From assembly GCF_008831285.2 (NCBI RefSeq), contig NC_045139.1:29679206-29743205 (forward strand): DNA of 64,000 nt, in the 5' to 3' direction. Below the pieces are notes generated by a model, which saw only the letters and a program-made list of their open reading frames with translations, ran no database searches and was not told the origin of the DNA. Below are positions 24,270-38,091 of this stretch, one piece after another (within the stretch, counting starts at the first letter, position 1; every line of letters begins with the position of its first letter). This DNA comes from Nymphaea colorata (lineage: Eukaryota > Streptophyta > Magnoliopsida > Nymphaeales > Nymphaeaceae). Both the position numbers and the translations under genes were made by a program.

Positions 24270-24656
24270 TAACTTGAAACCATCACTAAAAACACTAATA
24301 CCAATGCAGCATCATAAATAGTTGCTAATACTTCATGGTTAAAGAACTTTAGCAAGAGATTTTAAAAAATTAACTATTCGGGCCAACAGATTTCAATTTA
24401 TATACATATATAGAAATCAAATTTGTGGATGTTGTTAGATGACTAAAAATTTAAAAAAAAAAAAAAAAAAACTGTTGTTGAAAACATATATATATATATA
24501 TATATATATAAGAAATCAAATCTATCAGATGTTGCCGAATGACTAAAAATAAAAAACAAAATTCTTTGAAAACACCTAAAAACCATTGCTAAAGCATAAA
24601 AACTGTCAATGCACTATAAACCATTGTTCATACTCTATAACAACTGTTTTCTAGTG
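24270..24656 (-). mobile_element. CACTA-like element end with internal duplicates
   Basis: The minus strand from 24656 begins CACTAGAAAACAGTTG, matching the terminus at 6219. Inside are two direct copies of AGAAATCAAAT...GATGTTG...GACTAAAAA (about 24411-24462 and 24511-24557), separated by poly(A) and a TA tract. A third, inverted copy lies just outside the terminus at about 24670-24710. Confidence 0.5.
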
Positions 24657-24711
24657 GTAGAGTTTTAGGTTTTTACGATCTGACAACATCCGGCAAATTA
24701 AAATCCTTTAC

Positions 24712-24715
<4 letters not shown>

Positions 24716-24754
<39 letters not shown>
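24716..24754. repeat. (TA)n microsatellite
   Basis: Directly visible TA tract of about 38 bp. Confidence 0.9.
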
Positions 24755-24755
<1 letters not shown>

Positions 24756-25255
24756 CGGTTGCTGTGGAGTTCTTGAAATAGTACGTACGTGGCGGTGACA
24801 TTTTCTAGTTTCTCACTTCTTGCCAAGCTGCAGCCTTTATGATTGTCCTATTAAACATGTTTCACACGAGACACGCAACGCAACCGTCTCCTTCCCTTGA
24901 CTACTGTACTTATATAAGATTCCGCTCCATTAGGAGCATTCAAACGGCTCCTAATAAGGCGCACTCCCTGTTCAAATCACATGTTTCTCGAGGGAGAGAC
25001 AAATTTTCTCCGGCATGTGATAAATTTGCCGACCCTCTTCAAGCGTTTGACGAACCCTTATTTCCAAAGCTTCTTTGATTTCTCCTTGATTGTAGCCTTA
25101 TTTTCTTCCTTTCTTCCACTGTTCTTGTCTAGTCTTTATCCTAGCTAGTTTCACATGCCGATGGCTTGCCTCTCAAGATTCCAATTACCTGACAAACGTT
25201 CCTCTGACCAATTCTTGTGCTTGAAGCAACAATGTTCAGACCTTAGTCCGCTTAA

Positions 25256-25395
25256 GGGTCGTTTGGCTAATGAAACACTAACATATCATTCGCAAATTTA
25301 TGGAGGATAGTGATCATTCATGAGTTTGCTTTCAAAATGAGGTATGTCTATAGAAGGGCGTGCCGCGTGTTACCATTCCATCAGTCAAACGACCC
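25256..25395. mobile_element. 140-bp MITE with GGGTCGTTTG terminal inverted repeats
   Basis: Left end GGGTCGTTTGGCTAATG and right end GTCAAACGACCC are inverted repeats. It is related in end sequence to the MITE at 44538-44708. No coding capacity and no clear target duplication. Confidence 0.65.
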
Positions 25396-28300
25396 CTCCG
25401 AGAGTGTTTGATTTTAGTTCTCGAAAACACCAAGAACAGGATCTTTGTTTTTTAACTTAGAATGAAATGGCAAGGAATCTCAAAAGTGAGGTTTGGAGTA
25501 AGTGTTTACATAATCTTTTTTTTGCTTGAAGAAGTGATTTATCGACACAATGAGTTGTCCATTCCATTGAAATGGACATATACTTGGGAATTTCTCTATT
25601 CAATCCTTTTTCTTCTAATTTTTTTAGTACCCATCTTCTCTTTATTTTCGGAGTCTAACACTGGCTAAAAAGAAGTCGTGTTCGACTCATCCATTCCTCG
25701 GAAAGGTGTGCATGGGACGCTCGTGTCCCACGTTTGATTCATCTTTTGATCCGTGGGGCACGTTCGCGATTCAAACACCTTCTTCAAGTTAAGTTTTTTT
25801 TTTTTTTTTTCAAAGTGTCTAGAACCACTTAGTTGGTATGCTTTTCAAGATGTAGACCCTAGGTGAACTCCAATATCCTCTTGTATCTTGAGGCATTTTA
25901 AGAAGAAGGCAGGTAGTGGGTTTTTTCTTTGTCATTCAAAAGGCTATTGGCAGTCAAAAGAACAACAGGGAAAAAGAAATGAAGACTCTTTTATGGAGAT
26001 ATTGGGTGGTCAAATTTAAGGTTGGATGTTTTCTATACAAGAAGAGAAAGTAAAAAGAGATCTGACAACATTTATGTGCACAAAGTCAGTAGTTGGCTGC
26101 ATATAAATGGATCACAAACACTTAATGAGGCATTTCATCATTGGTTGTGATTCACTCTAACTGGGTCAAGGTGGGATCTGCCTTTAGAAAGCCAATGACC
26201 TTAAATTTCTGTGAGATAAACTTGGGCGAATCAGTTCCTGAAAGTGGACCTTTTTATCAGAACGATACAAGGAATCGAGTCCGATGAATGAGTGAGCAAC
26301 TCTTTGGGGCCCGGCCGGCCCAACATCTAAAACTCGGGTTCGGCCCGACTCAAAAAAACCTGAGTTGGAGCCTGACCCAATTACATTAAAAAAATATTTT
26401 TTAATATAAAATAATACATAAAATAATTAATGGTGATAAAATATTATAAATATATATAAATTAATAAAAAATAAAAAAAATCATTATCAGGCTCACCCAG
26501 GCCAGCCGGGCTGATAACAAGCCCGACTGGCCCAGCTATATATATCACTTCTAAAAGATGTAATCACTTATGTCAATGGTTGAGATTAAGTTGATAATAT
26601 AAAAGTAAATTCATCTTTTCAAGAGTCAAAAATTTTGTTTGAGGAAAAAACATTAATTTGTTTTCCTCTCTGTCAATTCTCCTTTAAAGGGTATTTTGGA
26701 GTCTTAAAAAATAATTAGTTTGTATATTTGCAACTTAACCTTCACCACTTAATCTTATTAAAGTCAATAAACAATATGATTCTATGAAGGTCTAATACTT
26801 ACCTATATATATATATATATATATAGTCCTTAGTTAAAATCGACATGTGGACGAAATCAAATTGGTCTGTCATTGATTCAGTTTGGTAATGATCAGAAGC
26901 AATCTAAGATAAAGATGAAGGGGGGAGCCAGTGGTTTTACTTGGAAAAAGTTAAAAAAATTTCCATCGGCGGAAAAATTAATTGAGGCCCTCCTCATACG
27001 CAACCACAACCAGCTTCCACCTTACGGCACGGACCATTCATTGTCATTTTTGTTATTTCGTGACATCCCGTCAACTTGATGACTTTTGCAAGTTGGCTGC
27101 TACCCGATGAACACAGCACTCGTGGTCACCTTTTAAAGGCGGTACTGACTTTTATGAGTCGCCTCCATCAGATGGGTAGAACCCTTGTGCCCTTCTTCCT
27201 CCAAAAAAATATATATATATATAATTTTTTTTTATTAAAGAGGCCCACACACAAGTCTGCATTTTTGAAAAATATGTTTGGTTGGCAAAAATTCATCATC
27301 CAAATGCTTTGGGACAAGATATCCACGAACTTTTTTTAATTGGACAAAGGCTACAACCGAAAGGGAAAGGAGAAAAGTGGGGGAAAGGATGGACAAAGAA
27401 ATAAAAACATTTTGTTTCCAGGTCTTGCTTTTGTTTATAATTTCAAAATGGCGACCAGAAAGACATTGGGTTTTCTTTATGATAGACCTAAAGAAGCCTG
27501 GAATAACAACATATCTATGCAACCCAAACATGGTAGTATACATTTTGGGAATATCTAGTGCCAAAGGGGCAAGTCATGAATCCGTAACCTCAATCCACTT
27601 TGTAACGTTTGATCTGTGGAGTTACCCACAAGCATTTCACCAAAAGTTTCTACCAAATCAGTCTACCCTTTGTGATTTATATTATAACGTTTTTATAAAA
27701 TTTGTATAATAAGAATTTTAAGGAGTTGTTTGGCAGTAAGGACACTCACTCTGTAAGTGTTTTATGAATCTTTATAAATATTGAAGTAGATTACACTAAA
27801 ACTAATGTTTCATGAATAATCTTTAGGGCAGGTTCACATCAGTATTACCTCTTATCACTAAATTGCATTTTCACCGCTTCAGCAGAAGAGAAATTTACTT
27901 TTAAGTCTTGTTTTACAAGGGTTAACTTTTAATAAAAAAAAAAAAGATAAAAAAAGTAGTCGTTGTTTTAGAATTGTAACATCAAGACAGGCCAAAAGAA
28001 GAAAATATGTCAAAAAGAGGGGGCAGAAAGAGAGAGAGAGAGAGGTGTTCAAGGAAGAAAAACTTTGGTGAAGTCCCTTTCATGTATTGAACTTCAAACA
28101 TTTATTCTCCCCCCCTTACGTATTTGAATTTGCAATTAGAACAAGTGGCTTAGCACTCAACGCATCCCACCCTGAAAAAAAAAATGAAGAAAAAAGAAAA
28201 AGGGAAAGGAAAAGAGGCGGATGTTAGGTTTACTTCTTTGTTTTTTTATTGTTTATGGTCAAAGAATGCGTTTTGAATGACACATCAATCATGAACCGAG

Positions 28301-31197
28301 TTCACGATTTCTTGTGGTCCTGTTCTTCGTCTGTATTTTTTTTCCCACCTTTTTTCACGAAAAAGTTTTCCCACTCCAATTTGGGGCATTGGGCATCACA
28401 TGAATCATATCCCAAAGTTCTTGACATCTTTTGCTTCTAACTGCAAAATTGTTTGGCACCCACGAAATCGATCGACACACAACAAGGTTGATTAAGACCC
28501 CATTTTCTCCTTTTGGGGATAAGGTTTTTAATGAAGTCATGCTCCACAAGGAAGTGTGACCGAGTTCATGAACTCCAGGATCTTTACGCAGAGTATAAAC
28601 ATAAAAAGAAACAATGATAATAATAAACATAGATTTTGGATATCTTTGGGGGTTTTATGAACTTGGGGATGCATGTTTCTCATGATTGAAGTAGTTACAG
28701 TCACAAACATCTGCATATTTTTTCCAAAATAAACAGAAGAACAAAAGAAGTATGTTTTCTTTTCTTAATTATATCATTCATAGTCTATAGATCTAGAGAT
28801 GCCTTTATGTACAGACATCTCCACTAGAAAATAACAATAATAAAACTTTTCCAAGGCCTGTTATCAAAGAGATATTCCGGCAAAGAGATGCTGTGAAACC
28901 CTAGATCTCTAAGCTGTTCTTACAAGTAATAGCGGAGTTTGAACGAGTAAGTGGCCCAACAAACTGCACTTCTTTGAAAGATACATGATGTCTCTTCACG
29001 TTGCGTGCACGACTCGTATGTCAAAGACATTCCCTTCGAGTTTATCGGTCAAAAATTTCGTAACCATAGATATGATTGCATCGTCAAAATCCATTAGAGG
29101 AGGAATTCTTTTTTAAAACACGATCGTCATCTTCATCGTCTACCAACCCTCCTTTCCGCCGGCGAGAGTGAAAGAATTTGCAGCAAAAGCGAACAAGAGA
29201 CCTCACTTTTTCTGCTTTCTTTCTCCCTTCAAATTTGCCTTGTTCTTGTTGGTTTCCGCCATGCATCTAACCAAACTCGAGAGAAAGTTGAGAAACTCCA
29301 AGTTTGTACACAAATCAAGTTGTGGGTATCACGCAGAAACTTTTTCCCATTGATGTTGGTGCTTTTATTATTCACCAGTGGAGAAGATGCCTCGGCAAAT
29401 TGCAATGTATTCCTACGTTTCTTTCTTTTTTCCCTCTTCTGCCCAAGTATACCAGACAGAGACTTTATTCTCTATTTTATCTCAATGATCGATCACATAT
29501 TTCACACACTTAGCTTTTGAAGGAATAACCGAATATATATGCAATCGCAAGTGATCAGACTAAGGATCTAATCTAATCTGTCTTTCATATATTTGCTGAT
29601 GATACTTACACTTACAATATGGGTATTTGGACTCATAATCTGGATCCGATATCATATTCTGGTTATAATTAACTAATCCAATTAGCAGTTTAGAATTGAT
29701 TAACTTTTTTAGTTTAAATTCTATCTGTTTATGTTTTTTTATGACTAGAATGAAGTCATGCCTGTGCAAGTGCATGTGGACAAGACACATACACACACAC
29801 ACACACCCGCGCACACGCATGGAAGCGCTTGCATGTGTGCACGCTTATGTTGGACACAAGCCTAAATTAGCAGAAATCATAAACTCAGGTAGATGATGAA
29901 GGATGCAGTAATTCTATTTTTGGATATACAGCCAAAGGAATGGTGTTAGGGGGGTTCCAATGTTGATCTCATTCATGGATAAATTGGGTGTACTTCCTCA
30001 ACTCCACAAGGACTTGTAGAGCTAGTTTTAAAATTTTCAAAAGTTTATATGCAAATTTAAACAAAAAAAAAAAATTGTTCAACATATATCAAAATTTTGA
30101 AGATTTTTATTTCGGCCCTTGTTAAAATTTTGAAACTATAGTTTGGCCCCTGCGAAGAAAAATTTCTGACTCTGCTCCTATTCAAAACGACAAGAAAAGA
30201 ATCCTAGAGAAGGATCTATTGATTGACTGGTTAACATTTTTAACCCAACTCCTGTTTAATTAGTACTTGGAGGCACATGCATGCAAATTGTGGATAAGAG
30301 AACATGGCGGGGCCTGCAGCATTTTATACGGAGGAACACCTGTCTAGGGTTCTAGAGAGTTTGTGTGAGACTTCGACTGGAGATTTTCTCCTTTAGCTAT
30401 TAAGAAGTATCTGAATGGAGTTTTAAGAATTTGGTGTCCTTTTTCATTGTTCATGTATGTAGTACTGTTTTGGAATGGGAACCTACTTTACATCTCAATC
30501 ACAAAAAAAAAATTACATAGATTATATTTGCAGATTTAATTACTAAAGTACTCAAAAAATCAGAAAAAAAGCTTGAAAAATAGATCAAGTGAAGGGCAAT
30601 ATGGTTAGAATTATAAGAAAAAACCTTAAAGAGGTGAGCTTCTGTTCTTATCTGAACTCAAATCAATATTTGGTATAATTAGATGTTAAAACATATATTA
30701 GTGGTGGATATTATAGAATACTGATTCAGTGGCGCTTATCTAGTGTCACTAAAAACATTTAGTGGGGAAACCAATGTGCAATAGAACATGCTAGTAAAAC
30801 TAGAGCCACTGCTTGAGTCTCTATACTTTCACATGCTATAAATGCGGACGTTTTATAGCCAAGACAATGTGCCACTAAAAGCATTTTGAAATTGTTTAAC
30901 GGCATAAGCGTTACATAAATTTGCTCTAAATATTGGGTAGATTCATAGCACTCTAGAAAAGTTGTTTTGTAAATCTGCTTTAATTTTTGAAACAAATTCA
31001 TGAAACACTCGCAAAGTATAGTATCACCCCTGACACTCAAAATATGTGAGAGTCGATTTTTAATGTATCGCTATTAAAGCACATTATTGAAGTGGCTTTC
31101 AACACCATGGTTAGGAAAAAGGCTCCCGTGCAAGTGAATTATTGGTTATTTTTGAATCAATCGTGAGAATTCACTTGAGTGTTATCAATCTCAAATG

Positions 31198-31262
<65 letters not shown>

Positions 31263-33382
31263 AGATTGGAATGTGTCCAAGGATCTCATTTAGAAGGATA
31301 ACTTGCAACAGTTTGCCTAGTTGACTGCACGTTACAAATGCAAAAATGTACGAAGAGGCATCTTTTCTTGCAAGTTCAAACAGGAATTTGTTCTCAAGTG
31401 GACAAGGGAATAAATAATAATGCCATCGTCCCCTTAGATTAGAAGCATTTCTCCAGAAATTACGCTGCCCCGGTCGAGCACCGGAGTCTAGATCTTGGCC
31501 CTTTTCATGGAGGAAGACGACTCGGTTTCCCAACCCAAGCAGTTTTTTGAGTACTTACTTTGTCGACATGAATCGTATCGCCCTTCCATGAGACAAAGCG
31601 GGACCGACAAGGGTCTTCCAAAATATCAGCTGGCAGAGTGATTGTGTCAGCCAAATTTGCTTGATTTGTCCGCTTTGACCTATATCAGCCTCTTCTTATA
31701 ATAAAATTATTTAAAAAATATTTTTTCAAAATTTTAAATAAAAATATTTGAAAGTACATGTTCATGCACAAAACCGACACGACTCCAATACCGATACACA
31801 CCTGCAAGATATCAAGTGACTTCATATAATGTCTCAAATAACTTTATATCTAAAATTTTGTCTTAAATAAAATAAACAGGTATATGTAATAAACTAAATC
31901 CTGAACCCGTAGTTGTAAATATTTAAAATATTGTTGTAAATTGCTCAAAAAGGAGGGGAAAATCACTAACATATGGGCCCTTATTGAGCTTTTATGTGAA
32001 CTATATGTGCTGGCCAACACAAACGCCTGACTTTTGCTTTTTTTATTTTCGTTTTTTAATGCCAATTGCCAAATCCCCAAACCCTATGTGATCTTAGGTT
32101 TAACTAGCAGATCCGGTCCCTCCGTTCCCCCACACGCTCTGATCCGCGCCTCAGATCTGACTCTAGATTCTGGTACCCAGCCAAGTTTCAGAGCCCTATT
32201 CTCATCTAGACATGGGTCCACCCAGATCCAGATCTAGGCCCGTCTTACCCTATCCTCTAGGGCTGCCAATATTTGGATCATAGTGACATTAACGCCATCT
32301 TTTCTTAAAAGTACACATAAATACCAGGATTTTATATATCTTCAACCAAGTTTATATATATATATATATATATAGCCTTAAAAGAAGTGCAAAGTTTTTT
32401 ATTTTTTTTCTTTCTTTTGTAAGAGTAAAAAAGGAAAAGGGTAGGTATAATTTTTTGTTTTTTTCACTCTGCTGGGGATTTGAGCCGGTTTACCGATAGC
32501 CTGAGGACGTGGGCCCATGTGATTGGTCCGGCAACCTTATCCAGTTCAATTGGTCGGATTCGAGACTTGGAGTACGTTTAATCCTGTACTAGGGTTCCGC
32601 GCGTAAGATCCATGTCCAAATCCAGAAACCATTGTGGGAAGAGTATTATCCATTGAACAGTGACTTGGCCCGAAACCCAAACATGGGCACCGGATATGGG
32701 TCCGGATCAGACTGTGTCAACCATACCCGATCCACTCTTATTTTGTGGTACACATGATATGTCACTGTTGACCTACATGTATGCACGCCTCTATGTTTGC
32801 CGTTACGGTACTTGCATGCATGCATCTTTCTAAACATGTGGGAGCGATGCCGTCCCCATCTGTGTTCATTCAAAACGGTTCCAATCCAGTTCGGATGTAA
32901 TTTTTTTATAGCAAGGAAACACAGAAGAGTGAAACGAGAGTCCACTTCCTAATTGCTTGGCTTACTTTGACATTGAGTTTAGGTTCTTGGTTTGATGGAT
33001 CTCAACTTATCTTTTAGTAACTTCGGCTTTTTCACCTAGCTAAATCCCTTAAAAGTTCTCGAAATTTTGCAAAAATTTTCAATACGGAACTGTATCCTTA
33101 AGGGAATGTTTGATTGCCCATGAGTCAGAGTTTGAGCTACCTGAGTTGGACTAGTTTAAACTCGGCTCGGCTTGTTTATTTGCTCTTTGTTAATCTTTAG
33201 GGCCATGTCGATAAATTTTTATAGATTTCAAAACATTTAAAACATTTTTTGTGGTTTTCATTCTCAAATGAAAAAAAAAATGAATAAAGTGAGGTGAGTT
33301 TAAACGAGTTGAGCTCACCAAATAAATGGTCTCGAGCTCAAGCTGAACAATATCTTACTTGAGCGGAGCTCTCCCGTTGTAT
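25396..33382. other. Intergenic, about 8 kb without a supportable gene
   Basis: Contains a GGCCCGGCC/CGGGCTG-rich MITE-like piece at about 26305-26540, several TA tracts (26800, 27210) and a TA/GA compound at 31200-31259. It also holds a copy of the GCGGAG-type repeat at 30030-30185 and GGATCC-rich stretches at 32100-32260 and 32640-32720. A 60-codon ATG frame on the minus strand at 29084-29266 (basic N-terminal half, DDEDDD acidic patch) is the only short frame with a mildly protein-like look. I do not call it a gene. Confidence 0.35.
31200..31259. repeat. (TA)n(GA)n compound microsatellite
   Basis: Directly visible TA tract joined to a GA tract, the same order as at 22044 and 13457. Confidence 0.9.
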
Positions 33383-33592
33383 ATAGGGGCATAGAGAGGT
33401 AAGAGCTTTGTGGCGCCATGGATCTCAATCTGAAACCTTGAATTTACATGTTAGATTTAGATGGACTTAGTTCTAGTTATACCGGGCAGCTTTACTAGAC
33501 CCAGTTGCTGCTCCAAGGCCGATTGAAAATTTATAATTATATATTTAATGCTCCATTAAAAAAAAAATCTAACTTCACCCCTAATTGTACAC
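33383..33592 (+). repeat. Dispersed repeat, copy 2 (partner at 17457-17640)
   Basis: Same-strand relative of 17457-17640. Its ends, ATAGGGGCATAGAG and CTTCACCCCTAA, are weakly inverted (TAGGGG / CCCCTA), which suggests a MITE. Confidence 0.55.
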
Positions 33593-36500
33593 TCCTAAGT
33601 ACATCATATTAATGGATCCGAGACTATGCACCCCAATTGGATCCGAGACCAGTTACTGGTCCAATAAGATCTGACACCGGATCCAAATCCATTCGGTTAA
33701 AATTCGATAAACAACAACCACATCAGACGTCGTCCTCATGCATACGCGTGGGGCCCGCACCGCCCCAAAGTTGAATTCCCCTCTCCACTTTCCCCACGTC
33801 CAATAATACACCACTCTGAAACACATTTAGCTTTCTAAATAATTTGCCGACGTGACGGTTTCCCATTGGGCGAAATGATTTCAGACTTGTTCGTTTTATT
33901 TATTTTCTCAGTTCTTTGTTTTCTCCATTTTTTTTAATTATTTATTAATGCATGCCAGAATCTGGCTCGCTTTCTCTTTTTCGGAGAATTAGGGTTAGAG
34001 CTGTAATGCTTGGCTCTGAAGCTGCTTAGTGCAGAATATAATAATAAATTATTATGTAAATAAATATATATTATACTCCCTAGGGCTTCACTGTTTACGA
34101 GAGTGATGGCCACACTCATGTGGTTCGAATAATAACTCCTTGATAAAAAAAAAAAGTCAAGAAAACTACTCGTTTCTTGAAATCACGAAATTGTCCTCCG
34201 ATTGAGAATTGCGAAATCCCAAGGAGTGGAATCTACATTCCCCATGGGAAAATTTGAGAGGAAATTTTCTTTCAAAAGGATGCCCTTGTCGGAAATGGAG
34301 GTCGCTTTCGACAAAGAAAATAATTCCTACATTTCTTCCTATGGCTGCCAAGCGGGTCAAAATACGTTAAGTTTCTTGTATTTCTAGCAAAGACCTTAGG
34401 CTTTCGCAACACGCAAATGGACCCAAGTATCGCTATCATTGAATTCTTCAATTGTGTGGATCATTTTTCCTTTAGATTCTCATGGTATCGCTGTCACAGC
34501 GCTACGCCTTCAAAACTTGAATTCAACTCAGTAGGGCTAGAGACTACGAAATACGATGTCGAAAACACGTTCTTTTCTACGTTTTTGGTCAATAGGAAAG
34601 AAATTGTGTGTTGTAGAGGATACAAGAAGAACACGCAATTCCACCGAGTCCAAACAGTATTCATAGGAAAAAAACAAGGGAAATCAATCACGGGTAAACA
34701 ATGAAAGGGCAATCTTGTCATTTTAAGTTCGAGCACAATAGACGTTCTATATTTTATTTTGAATTTGGGTAAGTAAAAAAAAGGATCCACTCTTTTAGAA
34801 ACCCTAATCCGACCCACGTGTGCCGACACGTGGCGCGCATCCCGACGTCTATGTCGTTGCATAAATAAGTGCGACCCACACGACGAATATCGCGAAAAGC
34901 ATATTAAAAAAAAAAGGGAAAACATTTACACATGAAGCGCATTATGAAGGCCAATGGTTATCGAGAACGAGACCGACGGCGTCAAGGCGGCGACCCGCCG
35001 TCAATTGCGAATTACGGTTATACCCTTGAGATGCATTTTACCCTTTATTAAATCGACGGGAGGGAACGAAGGAAAGAAACGGCCAGGAGGAAACGCCTCC
35101 AACGTCGTTTAACCGCGGTTGACGGCGTTGGTCCTGCTTTCGAGATGAGGCATAACGGCCGTCGTACTCCGCTTCGTCCCGTCCGGCGCAGCCTCCTCCA
35201 GCTGGTGACGCGGCCGTCGCCATCCCGTTGACAGGCGTACGAAATTACCAAAATCTGCCATTCTTCTCAGTCATTGACGCAAAAGTACCTTCGGTTTTTC
35301 TGTTGACTTTTCTGATCACGACAAAACGGCTTCCGACGAGAGGTCAAAATTTTCGCCACCACCCAAACAAAAAAAAAAGGTCAGACGCCACTGGTTCTTG
35401 ATGCCCGCACAAGGGCATTTTCGACATTCAGAGAAATAAAAAAAAACATATTCACCCCCTTTTGGAGGCTTTCACCATTGGGTTTCTGAAAATAAAACCG
35501 AAATAAATAACGTTAATAAAGTAAAAATAACTGAGATAAATTTGTTTTTGGATAATTGAATGTCACGTAAATGTTCATTTATAACGTCGTGAAGAACAGT
35601 AAATGGATACCAGACTTTTCAGTAGTATGACTTCTTGAAAACATCCTGATTTTGTTGTGTACGTCCAAAAAAACAGGATGCCTTAAAAAATATCGCTGAT
35701 TTTGTTGTGTACGTTAAATACTTTTGTTACTGCTGTGAAATGACTAACCACCCTTCACCACGATGACTCAGCGAAGGATGGGTATTTTGGCTAACGGTTC
35801 TGCACGATTACCAGAATGCCCCGACGGTTCTCCACAATGACATCAATTGGATTGTGTTCAAAAATAAATCCAAACAACGAAAGTAAGGTGCTGGTGAACC
35901 GGGTCAGTTAAATAGAAACTAGAAACAAGAACTTTGTTCCCGTTTAAAAATAAATAAAAACATACGTAATTTGCACAAATAAAAGCAAGATTAGACCTAA
36001 CTTTGTAAGGATTTGCGCAGCAGCAGCTCCGGCGTCGGTGCCAGCAACGACAAAGCTGAGGCTTCGGGCGACTTGGTCGGTTTGGATCTTCAGGATAGAG
36101 GCTCGCCATGGCTCATTGTGGTCACGGACCCACTGACCACATTGGACCCGTGAGGTGAACCGAGGGGCACTTCAGTCATTTTAAGAATATTAGGGGTAAA
36201 AACTGAAAAAACTACCGTCGGAATGGCGACGGCGTCGTGGGAACCAGGGGAAGAGAAAAACGAAGGGCGTTTTGGGCACAAGAATTGGAGGACATTTTCG
36301 ACCTTGACCGAGTAAATGGGCGGGGGCCGACAAGCCGGCGTTGTTATTCGCAGGGGCGGGCGACCCAGTTAATACAACGCTGTGAGGAGGACTGTAGCGT
36401 CCACTTCAACCGGTACGTCGCCTCGTCGCGGATCCGCTAACCGTAGATCCGATCCAATTATATCAAATATCAATCTCGTGGAGTAGAACATTTCCGGGTT

Positions 36501-37995
36501 TGGATCTGATGGAGACATTTTCAGTGCACCTGAAACGGCATAGATCCACAACGGCTAATTTCATTTCCCTTGAGATGTGAAAATCCAATCACCATCACCT
36601 GATTTTTTAAACCAGTATTGCACCTGATCCAAATCCAAGAAAGGGTCAAAACGGGTGCCGGCATCTTAACAAACAACGGCGGAGGGCTTGAGATCTAGTT
36701 GGATTCGAGAAACGGCCACTCAAACCCGACCCGTACTTTTTTTCATACACACACACACATTATCTCAAATCCATGGATCTGGACAGAAATCAAATCGAAA
36801 TATGCGTTAACCTCCAAAATATGTCATTCGAAAGTCGGTTCGCTTGGATCCAAATCTGAAAGGTATCAGTCGGGACAGGGCGCCGTAATAATGGTGATTA
36901 TGACACGAATAATGTTTGAGTAAGACATTCTTATGGCTCGTTCCAAAAATCGGTGCCTCGCTCTAGTGGGCAGTTCAAGAACCTAAAGTAGAGTGGTCAC
37001 AAGCATGCAATAATTACTAACGAATCAATTTCAATTAGGTTAAACTTTGTTCCACGACTTTATTATCAGACATTGATTGAGATCTTAATTTAAACTTTGC
37101 GTTAAGCCGAATTTTTCGTAAGATAAACTCCTGATTATGTTGTAAAGCTCGTGGCATCAAGCTTTTGAATTTGATTTATCTCCGATTTATTTTGATTGTA
37201 AAATTTTTGAATTTGAAAATGAGGATCTCAAATTTGGATCTTAGATTTGACGTAAGATTCTTAGTTTGCTGAACCATGAATTGAGTGCGGATATTTGGTC
37301 ATATTACATCAGATTTATTTGTGGATCTAAAATTAGAGATGAACAAATAAGTTTGAAGTCAAGGTAGGCGCAAGTCCACCTTATCGTGACGGGGCTTTGT
37401 CCACATCACGTTCGATTCCCCATATATTTTCCAACCCATTATGGAGGAGGCCCACATTGATCACCACTTTTTTCCCATAATAAGTTAATCCAACTATGGA
37501 TTTGGATTTGGATAAAGTTTTTATAGAAATGGATGTTTTGGAATTCTGTTTTTAAGTATGGGTTTGAATTTGGGTTTTTCTTTTTTGGCTGCGCTAAATT
37601 TGATCTAATCTCGTTTTAATTGCTATAGATGGGAGCAAATAGCTGCCAAATGAAATATGTTTTTCCTGTATTAAAAATTTTTGCTGGATTGAATTTGATG
37701 CGTTTATTTCGGTCTGGACCCGAACCTACCTCTCCGGTTATTGCCCTATCCCAGAGTTGGATCTGGCACCGTCGATATGGATTCGAATCTGGATCTGGTA
37801 TGGTCTGTGCTGTGTGGGATCCGTTTGACCATCTCGCAAACGGAGGAGCAGCACAGGTGAGACGGGGAAGGATTCCGATACGAGACGGGTCGCGGGGCCC
37901 ACTTCGTTTTGGTTAGCGCAGCTTAGGAAGCGATAAAGGCCGCTCCAATACACAGGACCAAAAATATGCGATTTTTAGAGAGAGAAAGAGGTTTA
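33593..37995. other. Intergenic with a CpG-rich patch
   Basis: From about 34780 to 36560 CpG density is visibly higher than in the surrounding AT-rich sequence. Two G-box-like ACGTG cores (34815, 34828) precede an ATAAATA at about 34862 and a 39-codon ATG frame at 34932-35051. Around 36000-36150 the plus strand reads as protein-like (SSSSGVGASNDKAEASGD) up to a stop. None of these can be assigned to a family. About 36430-36860 and 37730-37810 are GGATC-rich repeat-like stretches. Confidence 0.35.
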
Positions 37996-38062
37996 GAGAG
38001 GAGAGAGAGAGAGAGAGAGAGGTTTCGTTCCGCCTTCTTCTTCTTCTTCTTCTTCTTCTTCT
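37996..38062. repeat. (GA)n and (TTC)n tracts in the F-box gene promoter
   Basis: A GA tract at 37996-38022 and a TTC tract at 38034-38062 lie directly upstream of the TATA box. GA/CT-rich tracts are common in plant core promoters. Confidence 0.9.
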
Positions 38063-38091
38063 CTCATCCTCCTTCTTCTTCCTCTTGGTGC

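Noticed and set aside
6219-24656. One 18-kb CACTA element spanning both matching termini
   Set aside because: It would have to contain the last four exons of the lumazine synthase gene and other independent elements, with no transposase; two separate fragments are simpler.
27278-27709. 143-codon open frame
   Set aside because: No recognisable motif, AT-rich codons, overlaps equally long frames on the other strand.
34494-34925. 143-codon minus-strand frame
   Set aside because: No domain and no ATG-based support; overlaps a plus-strand frame of equal quality.
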